From Bradyrhizobium amphicarpaeae (GTDB lineage Bacteria; Pseudomonadota; Alphaproteobacteria; Rhizobiales; Xanthobacteraceae), in contig NZ_CP029426.2 in the NCBI RefSeq assembly GCF_002266435.3, positions 1,952,001 through 2,016,000 of the forward strand: a stretch of 64,000 nt of DNA, given 5' to 3'. Made by a program: the position numbers and the translations under genes. Shown one piece after another: positions 35,318 to 45,004 of this stretch (position 1 is the stretch's first letter; the number at the start of each line of letters is the position of its first letter). The notes below the pieces were generated by a model, which had not been told where the DNA came from, searched no databases, and saw nothing but the letters and a program-made list of their open reading frames with translations.

Positions 35318-35340
35318 AAGGCGAGCTGCAAAATAGTCGT

Positions 35341-35428
35341 AGGGTGGGCAAAGGCGCAGTTGCGCCGTGCCCACCAGATCTCTTCAATCATCGTCGAAGC
35401 GGTGGGCACGCTTCGCTTTACCCACCCT
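35341..35428. repeat. Intergenic palindrome, class D
   Basis: Ends agggtgggca and tacccaccct, with inner gtgcccacc/ggtgggcac. It sits in the 172-base gap between convergent genes. Only one copy in this window, but the GGGTGGGCAAAG form looks like a rhizobial dispersed repeat. Confidence 0.75.
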
Positions 35429-35489
35429 GCAAGACTGCGCGCGCAAAGAAATGGCCCCGCGAGGGGCCATTTCCGTATGCGCTCTGCAT

Positions 35490-35717
35490 TTAGTCCCAGT
35501 GACGATGGCGCTTTATCACCACGACCCGGTCGCGATTGTGCCAGCCACGATGCCAGCCATGGTCGCGGTGGCTGCGGAATTCGGCGCGAGCGCCGTACGG
35601 GCCGTGATGATGGTGATAACCGCCACGCTTGATCACCACGGTCTCTGCGCTTGCCAGCGTCGGCGCCGCGATCGCAAGAGCACCCAGGGCCGCAACCACA
35701 AAACCAATCTTCTTCAT
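35490..35717 (-). CDS. Small exported His/Arg-rich protein (75 aa)
   Basis: GGAGGAGGAC lies just before the ATG at 35717. A signal peptide (KKIGFVVAALGALAIAAPTLASA, cut before ETV) is followed by VVIKRGGYHHHHGPYG and a C-terminal region with alternating His, Arg and Trp. The His clusters could bind Ni, Zn or Cu; this is compositional only. An EcfG-type promoter (35748-35772) suggests stress induction. Similar short proteins occur in Bradyrhizobium. Confidence 0.8.
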   Translation of the reverse strand: MKKIGFVVAALGALAIAAPTLASAETVVIKRGGYHHHHGPYGARAEFRSHRDHGWHRGWHNRDRVVVIKRHRHWD

Positions 35718-35747
35718 GATGTCCTCCTCCAAAAGAATGCACATCTA

Positions 35748-35772
35748 AACCGCACACAGATGCGAACGTTCC
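35748..35772 (-). promoter_or_regulatory. EcfG-type promoter for the His-rich protein
   Basis: Minus strand GGAAC (35772-35768), 16 bases, GGTT (35751-35748). The ATG is at 35717. Confidence 0.72.
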
Positions 35773-35812
35773 GGAGGAACTGCGGGAAAATTCTGAACGT
35801 CTGTTCAGGTGG

Positions 35813-36265
35813 CTAATCGCAACGTTGTTGTCTCGGCGTCGGCGCGCCCGTCGCGACGTATTTGCCGTCCCGGATCGTGTACTCGCCGCGCTCGCTGCGA
35901 TTGTAGATCGCGCGGAGGCTACCGTCCTTTTCCAGCTGCAGCCCGAACTCACGTGTCTGATGCAGCGAGGGGAGGTATACCATCACATTGAGCAGGCCCT
36001 CGGCGCCGATCGTGGCCGACACCACCTCGTTCTCGTCCCTGGCCTCGCCGAAATCGCGCCGGTACATCACCCTTCCGTCCTTCCGGACTTCGTAAGTCAG
36101 CAGCGCGCCCTTGTCGCGGTCGGGCCGGGCCGCGCAGTCGACCGCCCACGAGCCGAGCAGGCCCCATTGCTCGACCGTCGCGGTCAAAGTCCCGGCACCT
36201 GCCGTGGAGGGGATCGCCGCCCACAGGATCGCAGCCGCGATCCAGCGGCTCAAACAATGCGCCAT
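35813..36265 (-). CDS. Exported hypothetical protein (150 aa)
   Basis: From the ATG at 36265 there is a signal peptide (AHCLSRWIAAAILWAAIPSTAGA) and a ~125-residue domain starting GTLTATVEQWGLLGSWAVDCA, with RRDFGEARDENEVVSATI, VMVYLPSLHQTREFGLQLEKDGSLRAIYNR and YVATGAPTPRQQRCD. Two cysteines in the mature part may pair. The pattern is seen in uncharacterised rhizobial periplasmic proteins. The XRE gene is divergent. Confidence 0.8.
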   Translation of the reverse strand: MAHCLSRWIAAAILWAAIPSTAGAGTLTATVEQWGLLGSWAVDCAARPDRDKGALLTYEVRKDGRVMYRRDFGEARDENEVVSATIGAEGLLNVMVYLPSLHQTREFGLQLEKDGSLRAIYNRSERGEYTIRDGKYVATGAPTPRQQRCD

Positions 36266-36420
36266 GTCCTGAAAGACCCCGCCTCGAAGATTTCCAATGT
36301 AGCATCCCGCCCGCGTGCGTCCATGGCCGCCGCCCATCGCTCGCGAATTTGATCCGCGTCAATGAGACCGGCCTTGTCCGGGGTAGAATGGCGGTCCCGA
36401 AGGCGAACCTGGATAGACCA

Positions 36421-36693
36421 ATGCTGAATCAAGTCATGGATTTTGCGGGCGAAGTGCTGCCGGGGAGCTGTGCTGTGCCGCCGTATTCCGAGACCGCGTT
36501 TCTGACCGAGCTGGGCGATCGCTTGAGGTCCTCGCGCATGCGCTGCGACCTGTCGCGCCGCGAGCTGGCCCGCCGTTCCGGGATTTCCGAGCGCTATATC
36601 GCCCAGATCGAGGCCGGCAAGGGCAACGTCTCGATCGTGCTCTTGCTGCGGCTGGCCTCCGCGATCCACGGCAGTCAGCCACAGGCGGCCTGA
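36421..36693 (+). CDS. XRE-family regulator, BoxR/BzdR-like HTH only
   Basis: From the ATG at 36421 the 90-residue protein contains the helix-turn-helix FLTELGDRLRSSRMRCDLSRRELARRSGISERYIAQIEAGKGNVSIVLLLRLASAI. This closely follows the N-terminal domain of BoxR/BzdR regulators of aromatic degradation, which normally carry a shikimate-kinase-like ligand domain behind it. Here the protein ends right after the HTH. Earlier starts (ATG at 36388, TTG at 36349) are possible. It lies 18 bases before hpaD, so it probably regulates or is cotranscribed with it. Confidence 0.82.
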   Translation: MLNQVMDFAGEVLPGSCAVPPYSETAFLTELGDRLRSSRMRCDLSRRELARRSGISERYIAQIEAGKGNVSIVLLLRLASAIHGSQPQAA

Positions 36694-36711
36694 CGCTTCG
36701 AGGTGACTGCA

Positions 36712-37566
36712 ATGGGGCAACTCGTACTCGCGGCCAAGGTCACCCATGTTCCATCGTTGATGCTGTCGGAGGCGCCCGGGAGCCCGCTACGAGACGCGCG
36801 CAAAGCCGCCGTCGGGTCGCTGCGGGAGCTCGGCCGGCGGGCGAAACAGCGCGGCGTCACCAGCTTCGTGGTGTTCGATACCCACTGGCTCTCCAATTTC
36901 GGCTACCACATCAATGCCAATGCGCGGCACCGCGGCGCGTTCACGAGCCACGAGGCGCCGCAGATGATCCAGGATCTGCGCTACGACCTGCCGGGTGACA
37001 CGCGCCTGGGCGAAGCCATCGCCGGCAGGGCCGGGGACGCCGGCCTCAACGTGATCGCCCATCAGGTGGCCAGCCTCGGGCTCGAATACGGCACCATCGT
37101 GCCGATGCACTATATGAATCCAGACGGCTTCGCGAAGGTGGTTTCGGTCGCCTCGCCGTTGTTCACCTCGTTCGAGGAGAGCCGGATTCTCGGCGAAGCG
37201 GTCCGGCGCGCCATCGATGACTCCGGTGAACGGGTCGCCGTTCTCGCCAGCGGTTCGTTGTCGCATCGGCTGTGGCCGAACAAGAAGCTTGGCCCGGAGG
37301 CCTGGACCTCGATCGCCAGCGAGTTCAACCGCCAGGTCGACCTGCGCGTGCTCGAGTTGTGGCAGAGCCGCCGCTATCGCGAATTCCTCGACATGCTTCC
37401 GGACTACGCCACCAAGTGCAACGGCGAAGGCGGCATGGCCGACACGATCATGCTGTTCGCCGCGCTCGGCTGGCATGATTATCGCGGCGCGGCCGAGCAG
37501 CTCTGCGACTATTTTCCCTCGTCCGGCTCCGGCCAGGTCAACGTGGAGTTTCACGTCGAGGCGTGA
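36712..37566 (+). CDS. hpaD: 3,4-dihydroxyphenylacetate 2,3-dioxygenase (HpaD, class III extradiol)
   Basis: The 284-residue protein matches HpaD/HpcB of the LigB superfamily: LVLAAKVTHVPSLMLSE at the start, VVFDTHWLSN, SLGLEYGTIVPMHYM, VAVLASGSLSHRLWPN and FPSSGSGQVN at the end. Metal-binding His and Glu are in the expected segments. It cleaves the ring of homoprotocatechuate in 4-hydroxyphenylacetate degradation. The ATG at 36712 has GAGG eight bases upstream. No other hpa pathway gene lies in the window, so this copy is an orphan with an HTH regulator. Confidence 0.9.
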   Translation: MGQLVLAAKVTHVPSLMLSEAPGSPLRDARKAAVGSLRELGRRAKQRGVTSFVVFDTHWLSNFGYHINANARHRGAFTSHEAPQMIQDLRYDLPGDTRLGEAIAGRAGDAGLNVIAHQVASLGLEYGTIVPMHYMNPDGFAKVVSVASPLFTSFEESRILGEAVRRAIDDSGERVAVLASGSLSHRLWPNKKLGPEAWTSIASEFNRQVDLRVLELWQSRRYREFLDMLPDYATKCNGEGGMADTIMLFAALGWHDYRGAAEQLCDYFPSSGSGQVNVEFHVEA

Positions 37567-37573
37567 GGGCGGC

Positions 37574-38803
37574 TCAGGCCCGCTTCTCCACATTGGCGCT
37601 GCGGGCGGGCACGCCGAACTCCTTGCGGCAGACCTCGGCCAGCACGGCGACGCCCTCGCGGATCTGCTGATGCGAAGGGCTTGCAAAACACAGCCGCAGG
37701 CGCGAGCTGGAGTGGCTCTTGTTGGTCGACCATTCCGGTCCCGGATTGATCGAGACGCCGGCGGCGAGCGCGGCCTGATACAGCTTCAGCGTATCGACCT
37801 GGTCGGGCAGCTTCACCCAGAGGAAGATGCCGCCCTTCGGCTCCTCGAATTCCGCCGCGGTCCCGAACTGCTCGTTCAGCGCTTCCATCAGCGTGTCGAG
37901 CTTGGTGCGCAGCGCCTTGGTCAGCGCCGGCACGTGGCTTGCGAAATGCGGCTTGCAATAAGCGGCAAGCACCATCTGCTCCAGTGCGCCGGAGCCGGCA
38001 TCCGTCTTCAGCGCCAGCATCCGCGACATCACCTCCCACGGCGCCACGATGAAGCCGACGCGCAGCGCCGGCGCGATTGATTTCGAGAACGAGCCGATAT
38101 GGATCACGCCGTTCGGGCTCATGGCGTAGAGCGCCGGCGGCCGCTGCCCCGACCAGACCAGGTCGGCATAGCAATCGTCTTCGAAGATCGGGACGCCATA
38201 CTCGGTCGCGAGCCGTATCAACTCGGCGCGGCGGCTCTCCGGCATGATGCTGCCGGTCGGATTCTGTACCGTCGGAATGGTGTAGATGTATTTCGGCCGG
38301 ATGCCGCGGCTCTTCAGGTCGGCCAGCGTCGCGCCCAGTGCGTCCATGCGCATGCCGTCCTTGTCGAGGGGGATGCCGACGACGTTGACGCCGAGCCGCG
38401 CCAGGCGGGTCAGGGAGCCCTGATAGCTGTCCTGCTCGAAGATCACGGTGTCGCCCCGGGTCAGCAGCGTGGCGTTGACGAGGTCGAGCGCCTGGAGCGA
38501 GCCGGACACGATCATGAGATCGTCGACGGTGCAGGTGATGCCGGCATCGCGCTTGAGCTTTGCCACCAGGAATTCGCGCAAGGGCAAATAGCCCTGCGGG
38601 CCATGCGCCAGCCCGTAAGTCGCCAGCGACCGGCCCTCCTTTTGCAGGGCGGAATTGGTCGCCTCGATCAGGCCCTCGAGCGGCAATTGCTCGGAATCGT
38701 TGTTGCCGCCGACGAAGCTGTATTTGGCAAGGCCCGTCCAGCGCGCAGAAGGGGCCGGCAGCCCTGCGGGAAACAGGGGCGCGAAATCGAAGCTGGACGT
38801 CAT
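37574..38803 (-). CDS. PLP-dependent aminotransferase, fold type I (LysN/MocR-type domain)
   Basis: The 409-residue protein has fold-type I aminotransferase features: YGLAHGPQGYLPLREFLV, PTVQNPTGSIMPESRR, EDDCYADLVW, and the Schiff-base Lys in IGSFSKSIAPALRVGFIVAP. Sequence style matches 2-aminoadipate or aromatic aminotransferases related to the MocR C-terminal domain, but no GntR helix-turn-helix is present. It converges on hpaD, with stops 7 bases apart. Substrate unknown. Confidence 0.92.
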   Translation of the reverse strand: MTSSFDFAPLFPAGLPAPSARWTGLAKYSFVGGNNDSEQLPLEGLIEATNSALQKEGRSLATYGLAHGPQGYLPLREFLVAKLKRDAGITCTVDDLMIVSGSLQALDLVNATLLTRGDTVIFEQDSYQGSLTRLARLGVNVVGIPLDKDGMRMDALGATLADLKSRGIRPKYIYTIPTVQNPTGSIMPESRRAELIRLATEYGVPIFEDDCYADLVWSGQRPPALYAMSPNGVIHIGSFSKSIAPALRVGFIVAPWEVMSRMLALKTDAGSGALEQMVLAAYCKPHFASHVPALTKALRTKLDTLMEALNEQFGTAAEFEEPKGGIFLWVKLPDQVDTLKLYQAALAAGVSINPGPEWSTNKSHSSSRLRLCFASPSHQQIREGVAVLAEVCRKEFGVPARSANVEKRA

Positions 38804-39046
38804 GGGCGTTCCTCGTCGTTTTTTATTGAGCAGCCGGCCTGGCGAGGACCGTGTGCCGTGATGTCGATCATGTCATCATGCCAGTGTTTTGCCCGACGCG
38901 TCAAATAGGGTTCGTAAAATCCGCATCTGTTTTGAGCAGGCCGGCAAGCCATTGATTTCGCAGAACCGTTCTACTGTGCATGGGGTTGTTTTCGCGGTTT
39001 TTGATCTGCGGCCGCGCAGCGCTGGCTCGAAGCGCGGCAACGGCCT

Positions 39047-39574
39047 CTATTTCTTCATGGCCGTCCTGGTCGGACGGCCCTGGCTGATGAACGCGTAATG
39101 CGCATTGGCGACGCCGCCAACCATCAGGGCCTCGATCACCGGCTCGGCGATCTCGCCTGTCGCGGCCCAGTCGACCAGGAAATTGGCCCCGGTCCCGCCG
39201 CGCACGTCATCGGTCGGAATGAAGATCGAGACGGTGGCCAGCGGCCTCAAGGCCACCGGCGCCTTCAGATAACTCTCGACCTGCTTGCCTGCGGTGTCGA
39301 AATAGGCGATGCGTTTGAGCACCAGTGCTTGCGTCTCGGAGGCGTTGTGAACACTCAGGGTCACCGAGAAGTCGACGCGCAGCTTGCCCTGGCTCATTGC
39401 GACGCTGGAATAGGCGGGCACGTAGAACCCGCCGGAGACGGCTAGTTCCTCCTTCGGCATTGCGGTGAGGGAATCGGCAAAGTTCTGTTCGATATTGACC
39501 TTGGATTGTGCGGCGGCGGGCACGGCAAAGGCGAGCGGGCATAGCAGCATTGCTGCGAACAGCCCGCTTCGCAT
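39047..39574 (-). CDS. DUF3124 exported protein (175 aa)
   Basis: The ATG at 39574 opens a signal peptide (RSGLFAAMLLCPLAFAVPAAA). The mature part has VSGGFYVPAYSSVAMSQGKLRVDFSVTLSVHNASETQALVLKRIAYFDTAGKQVESYL, then GGTGANFLVDWAA and EPVIEALMVG, which is the DUF3124 pattern. Structure suggests a beta-sandwich. Divergent from the antiporter gene with a 67-base shared promoter region; the pairing may point to a common envelope or ion role. Confidence 0.9.
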   Translation of the reverse strand: MRSGLFAAMLLCPLAFAVPAAAQSKVNIEQNFADSLTAMPKEELAVSGGFYVPAYSSVAMSQGKLRVDFSVTLSVHNASETQALVLKRIAYFDTAGKQVESYLKAPVALRPLATVSIFIPTDDVRGGTGANFLVDWAATGEIAEPVIEALMVGGVANAHYAFISQGRPTRTAMKK

Positions 39575-39641
39575 GTGACGAATTGCTCGCTTGCCGCGCC
39601 GCAACCCGGCTCTAGGGTGCGGCAAAACGGACCAATTTGGC

Positions 39642-41372
39642 ATGCACGAGCTCATTCGCGACATCACTCTCTGTATTCTGTTTGCCTGGATGCTGGGCCT
39701 GCTCGCCCATTTCTCCCGGCAACCGCTGATCTTGGCCTATCTTATCGCCGGCTTCTGCATAGGTCCATTCGGCGCCGGCTGGGTCCATTCGCAGGAATCG
39801 ATCAGCGTCATCTCCGAGCTCGGCCTGATCTTCATGCTGTTCATGATCGGGTTGGAGATCGACCTTAAGAAGATCGTGCGGGCGGGAAAGGTGATCCTGT
39901 TCGCGGCGGGCGGCCAGCTGCTCGGCGGCTGCCTGCTCGGGGTCCTGTTCTTCGTCGGCATCGGCCTGTCGCTCGGCGGCGGCCATTTCGATGCGGTCTA
40001 TCTCTGCGTCGCCTGCGCGCTGTCGAGCACCGTGATCATCGTCAAGGTGCTCTACGAGAAACGCGAGCTCGACACGCTGCCGGGGCGCATCACGCTCGGC
40101 GTGCTGGTGCTCCAGGACATCTTCGCGATCCTGTTTCTGGCGGTGCAGCCGAGCCTTGCCAATCTGGAAGTCAGCGTCATCCTGCTCTCGATCGGCCGCG
40201 TCGCGGTGCTGGTTGCCGCGGCGCTGCTGGTCAGCCGCTACGTGCTGCCGCGCGTGTTCCACCAGATCGCCCGGCGTCCGGAGCTGATCCTGCTCGGCGC
40301 GCTGGCCTGGTGCTTTCTCGTCGCCGAGACCGCCGAGCGGCTGTCGCTGTCGCGCGAGATGGGCGCGTTGATCGCCGGCGTTTCGCTCTCGACCTTTCCC
40401 TACGCGCTCGACGTCACCGCCAAGGTCACCACGCTGCGCGACTTCTTCATCACGCTGTTCTTCGTCGCGCTCGGCATGACCATTCCCGTGCCCGGCCTCT
40501 CCGTGATCGGGCTGGCGCTGATGATCGCGGCTTTCACGGTGGTCAGCCGCCTCGTCACCACCTTCACGCCGCTCTATCTGATGAAGCAGGGCCTGCGCGC
40601 CAGCCTGTTGCCGGCGCTGAACCTCGCGCAGATCTCCGAGTTCTCGCTGGTGGTGATCCAGACCGGCGTCAACGATCACCATATCGCAGCGCAGACGGCG
40701 AATGCCGCCTCCTTCGCCTTCGTGGTGCTCGCGGTGCTCTCGACCTTCGCGATGAGCCGCAGCGACGAGATCACCCGCTGGGCGATCGGCCCCTTGAAGC
40801 GGATCGGCCTGCGCGATCTCGACCACGGCAACGGCCATGGCGAGGAGGCACACGAGGGCGGCCATGGCGAGGCCCGCCGTATCGTCATCCTCGGCTTTTT
40901 CCGTGCGGCGAGCGCCCTGCTGGCCGAGATCGAACGGCAGGCCCCGGTGCTGCTGGAGCAGATCACCGTGATCGATTTCAACCCCAATGTGTACCAGACG
41001 TTGCTGTCGCGCGGCCTGCACGTGATCTATGGCGACATCAGCAGCGCCGATACGCTGCTCCATGCCGGGGTTGGCAAGTCCGAGATGATCATCCTCAGCG
41101 TGCCGGATGCGCTGCTGAAGGGCGCCAGCAACGAGAAGCTGGTCCGCCACGTCCGCGCCCTGAACCCGACCGCCATGATCGTTGCCACGGCCGATCTCCT
41201 GTCGGACGTGGACGAGCTCTATGCCGCCGGCGCCAGCTACGTCACCGTGACCCGGCTCAGCGACGCTCATGAACTCCTTACCGTGATCGAGGCCGCGCAG
41301 GCCGGCCTGCTCGACGACAAGCGCGCCGAGCTCGATCAGCGGCTTGGTGAGCGCCGCGAAGTGCTGCCCTGA
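39642..41372 (+). CDS. KefB-type monovalent cation:proton antiporter (CPA2) with TrkA-N domain
   Basis: The 576-residue protein has about 12 membrane helices in its N-terminal ~385 residues (HELIRDITLCILFAWMLGLLAHFSRQPLILAYLIAGFCIGPFG; LVLQDIFAILFL typical of CPA2). A His-rich linker follows (HGNGHGEEAHEGGHGE, around 405-420), then an NAD-binding RCK/TrkA-N domain (IVILGFFRAASALLAEIE, IYGDISSADTLLHAGV). It probably exports K+ or Na+ in exchange for protons. The ATG at 39642 is preferred over an in-frame ATG at 39591 that lies inside the divergent promoter. Confidence 0.93.
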   Translation: MHELIRDITLCILFAWMLGLLAHFSRQPLILAYLIAGFCIGPFGAGWVHSQESISVISELGLIFMLFMIGLEIDLKKIVRAGKVILFAAGGQLLGGCLLGVLFFVGIGLSLGGGHFDAVYLCVACALSSTVIIVKVLYEKRELDTLPGRITLGVLVLQDIFAILFLAVQPSLANLEVSVILLSIGRVAVLVAAALLVSRYVLPRVFHQIARRPELILLGALAWCFLVAETAERLSLSREMGALIAGVSLSTFPYALDVTAKVTTLRDFFITLFFVALGMTIPVPGLSVIGLALMIAAFTVVSRLVTTFTPLYLMKQGLRASLLPALNLAQISEFSLVVIQTGVNDHHIAAQTANAASFAFVVLAVLSTFAMSRSDEITRWAIGPLKRIGLRDLDHGNGHGEEAHEGGHGEARRIVILGFFRAASALLAEIERQAPVLLEQITVIDFNPNVYQTLLSRGLHVIYGDISSADTLLHAGVGKSEMIILSVPDALLKGASNEKLVRHVRALNPTAMIVATADLLSDVDELYAAGASYVTVTRLSDAHELLTVIEAAQAGLLDDKRAELDQRLGERREVLP

Positions 41373-41518
41373 CGGGCGCCTGAATTCCTGGTATCTTCGG
41401 TGCAAGCCTGTCCCAGCTTGGCAGGCCTGCCCGCGGCATATGCGGTTGCGTCCAGGACACTAGCGCCCCGGCTCAACTCCGGCTAAGCCTCCCGCTCATA
41501 ACCGATAGAGATTGGGAC

Positions 41519-42595
41519 ATGCCCGATAGCGTCCAGGAAGTCTTGCAGGCCTTTGCCCGGGGTGAGCTCGTCGTCGTCACCGACGACGACGACCGTGAGG
41601 GCGAGGGCGACCTCATCGTCGCCGCCTCGCTCTGCACCGCCGAGAAGATGGCGTTCATCATCCGCCATACCTCCGGCATCGTCTGCGCGCCGATCACGAC
41701 CGAGGATGCGCGCCGGCTGCGGCTCGATCCGATGGTCGCCCACAATGATTCCGCGCACACCACCGCGTTCACGGTGTCGATCGACTACAAGCCCGACGGC
41801 GGCACCGGCATCTCGGCCGAGGAGCGCGCCTCCTGCTGCCGCGCGCTGTCCAATCCCAATGCCGGCGCCAATGATTTCGCCCGCCCCGGTCACATCTTTC
41901 CGCTGATCGCCAAGGACGGCGGCGTGCTGCTGCGCTCCGGCCATACCGAGGCCGCCGTGGATCTCTGCAAGCTCTCAGGCCTGCCGCCGGTCGGCGTCAT
42001 CAGCGAGCTCATGAACGACGACGGCAGCGTGATGAAGGGCGAGCAGGTCGCCCGCTTCGCCGCCCAGCACAAGCTCAAGCACGTCACCATCGCCGACATG
42101 ATCGCCTATCGCCAGGCGCGCGAGAAGCTGATCGAGCGGGTCTCGACCTTCGTCACCGAAAGCCCGATCGGCCCCTTGCAGGGCTATGCCTATCGTTCGC
42201 CGTTCGATTCCATCGCCCACGTCGCATTCGTCTACAACGGCGTCGGCGACGGCAAGAACGTGCTGACGCGCTTTCACAAGCCGAACATCGTCAAGGACAT
42301 CTTCACCGGCCACAAGCGCATGGCCGCCGTGCTCGAGCATTTCAAGAAGTCCGGCCGTGGCGTGCTGGTCTATTTGCGCGACGGCGCGGCCGGTGTCCCC
42401 GTGGCGGCGCTGCCGGACGAGTCTGCGTCGGAAGCCGACCGCAACCGCCAGTGGCGCGAGGTCGGCGTCGGCGCGCAGATCCTGCGCGACCTCGGCGTCA
42501 CCTCGATCCGGCATCTCACCTCCTCGGTGCACGATTACAAAGGCCTGTCGGGCTTCGGCATCGAGATCGTCGCCAACGAGCTGCTCGAAAGCTGA
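41519..42595 (+). CDS. ribB: 3,4-dihydroxy-2-butanone 4-phosphate synthase with degenerate GTP cyclohydrolase II-like domain
   Basis: The 358-residue protein is a RibBA-type fusion for riboflavin synthesis. The N-terminal RibB domain (1-200) is intact, with DDDDREGEGDL, the substrate loop NDSAHTTAFTVSID and RPGHIFPL, plus GHTEAAVDL. The C-terminal RibA-like domain (about 205-358) lacks the zinc Cys cluster (expected C..G...C.C); the equivalent stretch reads HKPNIVKDIFTGH. The YLRQEGRGIGL segment is changed to YLRDGAAGV. The second domain is thus predicted to be inactive in GTP hydrolysis and perhaps structural. A true RibA should be encoded elsewhere. Confidence 0.93.
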   Translation: MPDSVQEVLQAFARGELVVVTDDDDREGEGDLIVAASLCTAEKMAFIIRHTSGIVCAPITTEDARRLRLDPMVAHNDSAHTTAFTVSIDYKPDGGTGISAEERASCCRALSNPNAGANDFARPGHIFPLIAKDGGVLLRSGHTEAAVDLCKLSGLPPVGVISELMNDDGSVMKGEQVARFAAQHKLKHVTIADMIAYRQAREKLIERVSTFVTESPIGPLQGYAYRSPFDSIAHVAFVYNGVGDGKNVLTRFHKPNIVKDIFTGHKRMAAVLEHFKKSGRGVLVYLRDGAAGVPVAALPDESASEADRNRQWREVGVGAQILRDLGVTSIRHLTSSVHDYKGLSGFGIEIVANELLES

Positions 42596-42724
42596 CGACG
42601 CCGTTGCCGGGTTCGCGCCGGAGCGCGCCCCGGAATGACCGAAATCAGGATGCAATTGCACTTGTTGCCGCGGCGCTTTAGTTTGTCGGGCAAATTTTGA
42701 CGGAACCAGACGAAAGGACGTTTC

Positions 42725-43939
<1,215 letters not shown>

Positions 43940-43977
43940 GAGCGCGCGGGTACGAGGCGGCAGAACTCTCCAACTCC

Positions 43978-44058
43978 GTCATGGCCGGGCTCGTCCCGGC
44001 CATCCACGTTGTAGCTCCAGCGAAGAACGTGGATGCCCGGCACAAGGCCCGGCATGAC
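43978..44058. repeat. Intergenic palindrome, class B (long form)
   Basis: Ends gtcatggccgggc and gcccggcatgac, with inner ccacgtt/aacgtgg arms. It lies between gcdH and the MBL gene and matches the element at 57825-57913. Confidence 0.88.
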
Positions 44059-44083
44059 GAAGTCAGCAAGGAATGAGCAGGCC

Positions 44084-45001
44084 ATGTCCGACAATGACGA
44101 CGTCCCGTTCAACCGCAACTTTCCGCTGAAGGCCGGCATCGTCGAGGAAGTCCGGCCCGGCGTGCGCCGCGTGCTCTGCAACAATCCGAGCCCGTTCACC
44201 TTCACCGGCACGGTCAGCTACATCGTGGGCCGAGGCAATGTCGCGATCATCGACCCCGGTCCTGATGATGCGGCCCATGCGGCTGCGCTGCTCGATGCCG
44301 TGCGCGGCGAGACCGTGAGCCACATCTTCGTCACCCATACCCATCGTGACCATTCGCCGAACACCGGGCGGATCAAGCAGGCGACCGGTGCGCCGGTCTA
44401 CGCCGAAGGCCCGCACCGGGCCTCGCGCCCGCGTTTTGAGAGCGAGAAGCACAATCCGGAATCCGGCGCCGACCGCGATTTCGCACCGGACGTCAACATC
44501 GCCCATGGCGACGTCGTCGAAGGCGACGGCTGGCGGCTCGAGGCCGTGGCGACGCCGGGGCACACCGCCAATCATCTGGCGTTCGCCTGGCCGGAGCGAA
44601 AATTCAACTTCGTCGGCGATCACGTGATGGGGTGGTCGACCTCGATCGTGGCGCCGCCCGACGGCTCGATGATCGACTACATGGACTCGCTCGACCGCCT
44701 CGCCGCACGCGAGGAAGACCTCTATTTCTCCGGCCACGGCCCTGAGATCCCCGACGGCCAGCGCTTCGTGCGCTTCCTGATCCGTCACCGCAAGGCGCGC
44801 GAAGCCTCGATCCTGCATCGCCTCGCCAAGGGCGAGACCGACATCCCGACCATGGTCCGCGCGATCTATATCGGCATCGACCCCAGACTGACGACGGCCG
44901 CCGGCTATTCCGTGCTGGCGCACCTGGAAGATCTGGTCGCGCGCGGCGTGGTCGCGACGGATGGCGATCCCGTGATTGGCGGAACGTACCGGATGGCGTG
45001 A
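44084..45001 (+). CDS. MBL-fold metallohydrolase (LACTB2-like)
   Basis: The 305-residue protein has the metallo-beta-lactamase signature HTHRDHSPN, with a later metal His in ATPGHTANHLAF and Asp in VGDHVMGW. A C-terminal helical/winged part follows (RHRKAREASILHRLAKGETDIPTMVRAIY), as in LACTB2-type nucleases and thioesterases. Residues 1-25 are a leader-like variable region. The ATG at 44084 was chosen over an upstream one located within the palindrome. Substrate unknown. Confidence 0.92.
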   Translation: MSDNDDVPFNRNFPLKAGIVEEVRPGVRRVLCNNPSPFTFTGTVSYIVGRGNVAIIDPGPDDAAHAAALLDAVRGETVSHIFVTHTHRDHSPNTGRIKQATGAPVYAEGPHRASRPRFESEKHNPESGADRDFAPDVNIAHGDVVEGDGWRLEAVATPGHTANHLAFAWPERKFNFVGDHVMGWSTSIVAPPDGSMIDYMDSLDRLAAREEDLYFSGHGPEIPDGQRFVRFLIRHRKAREASILHRLAKGETDIPTMVRAIYIGIDPRLTTAAGYSVLAHLEDLVARGVVATDGDPVIGGTYRMA

Positions 45002-45004
45002 GCA

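Noticed and set aside
38889..39098. 69-codon open frame on the plus strand
   Set aside because: It overlaps the end of the DUF3124 gene, has no ribosome site and no signal or domain.
39612..41405. 597-codon open frame opposite the antiporter
   Set aside because: Antisense shadow of an unmistakable CPA2 antiporter; no domain in the product.
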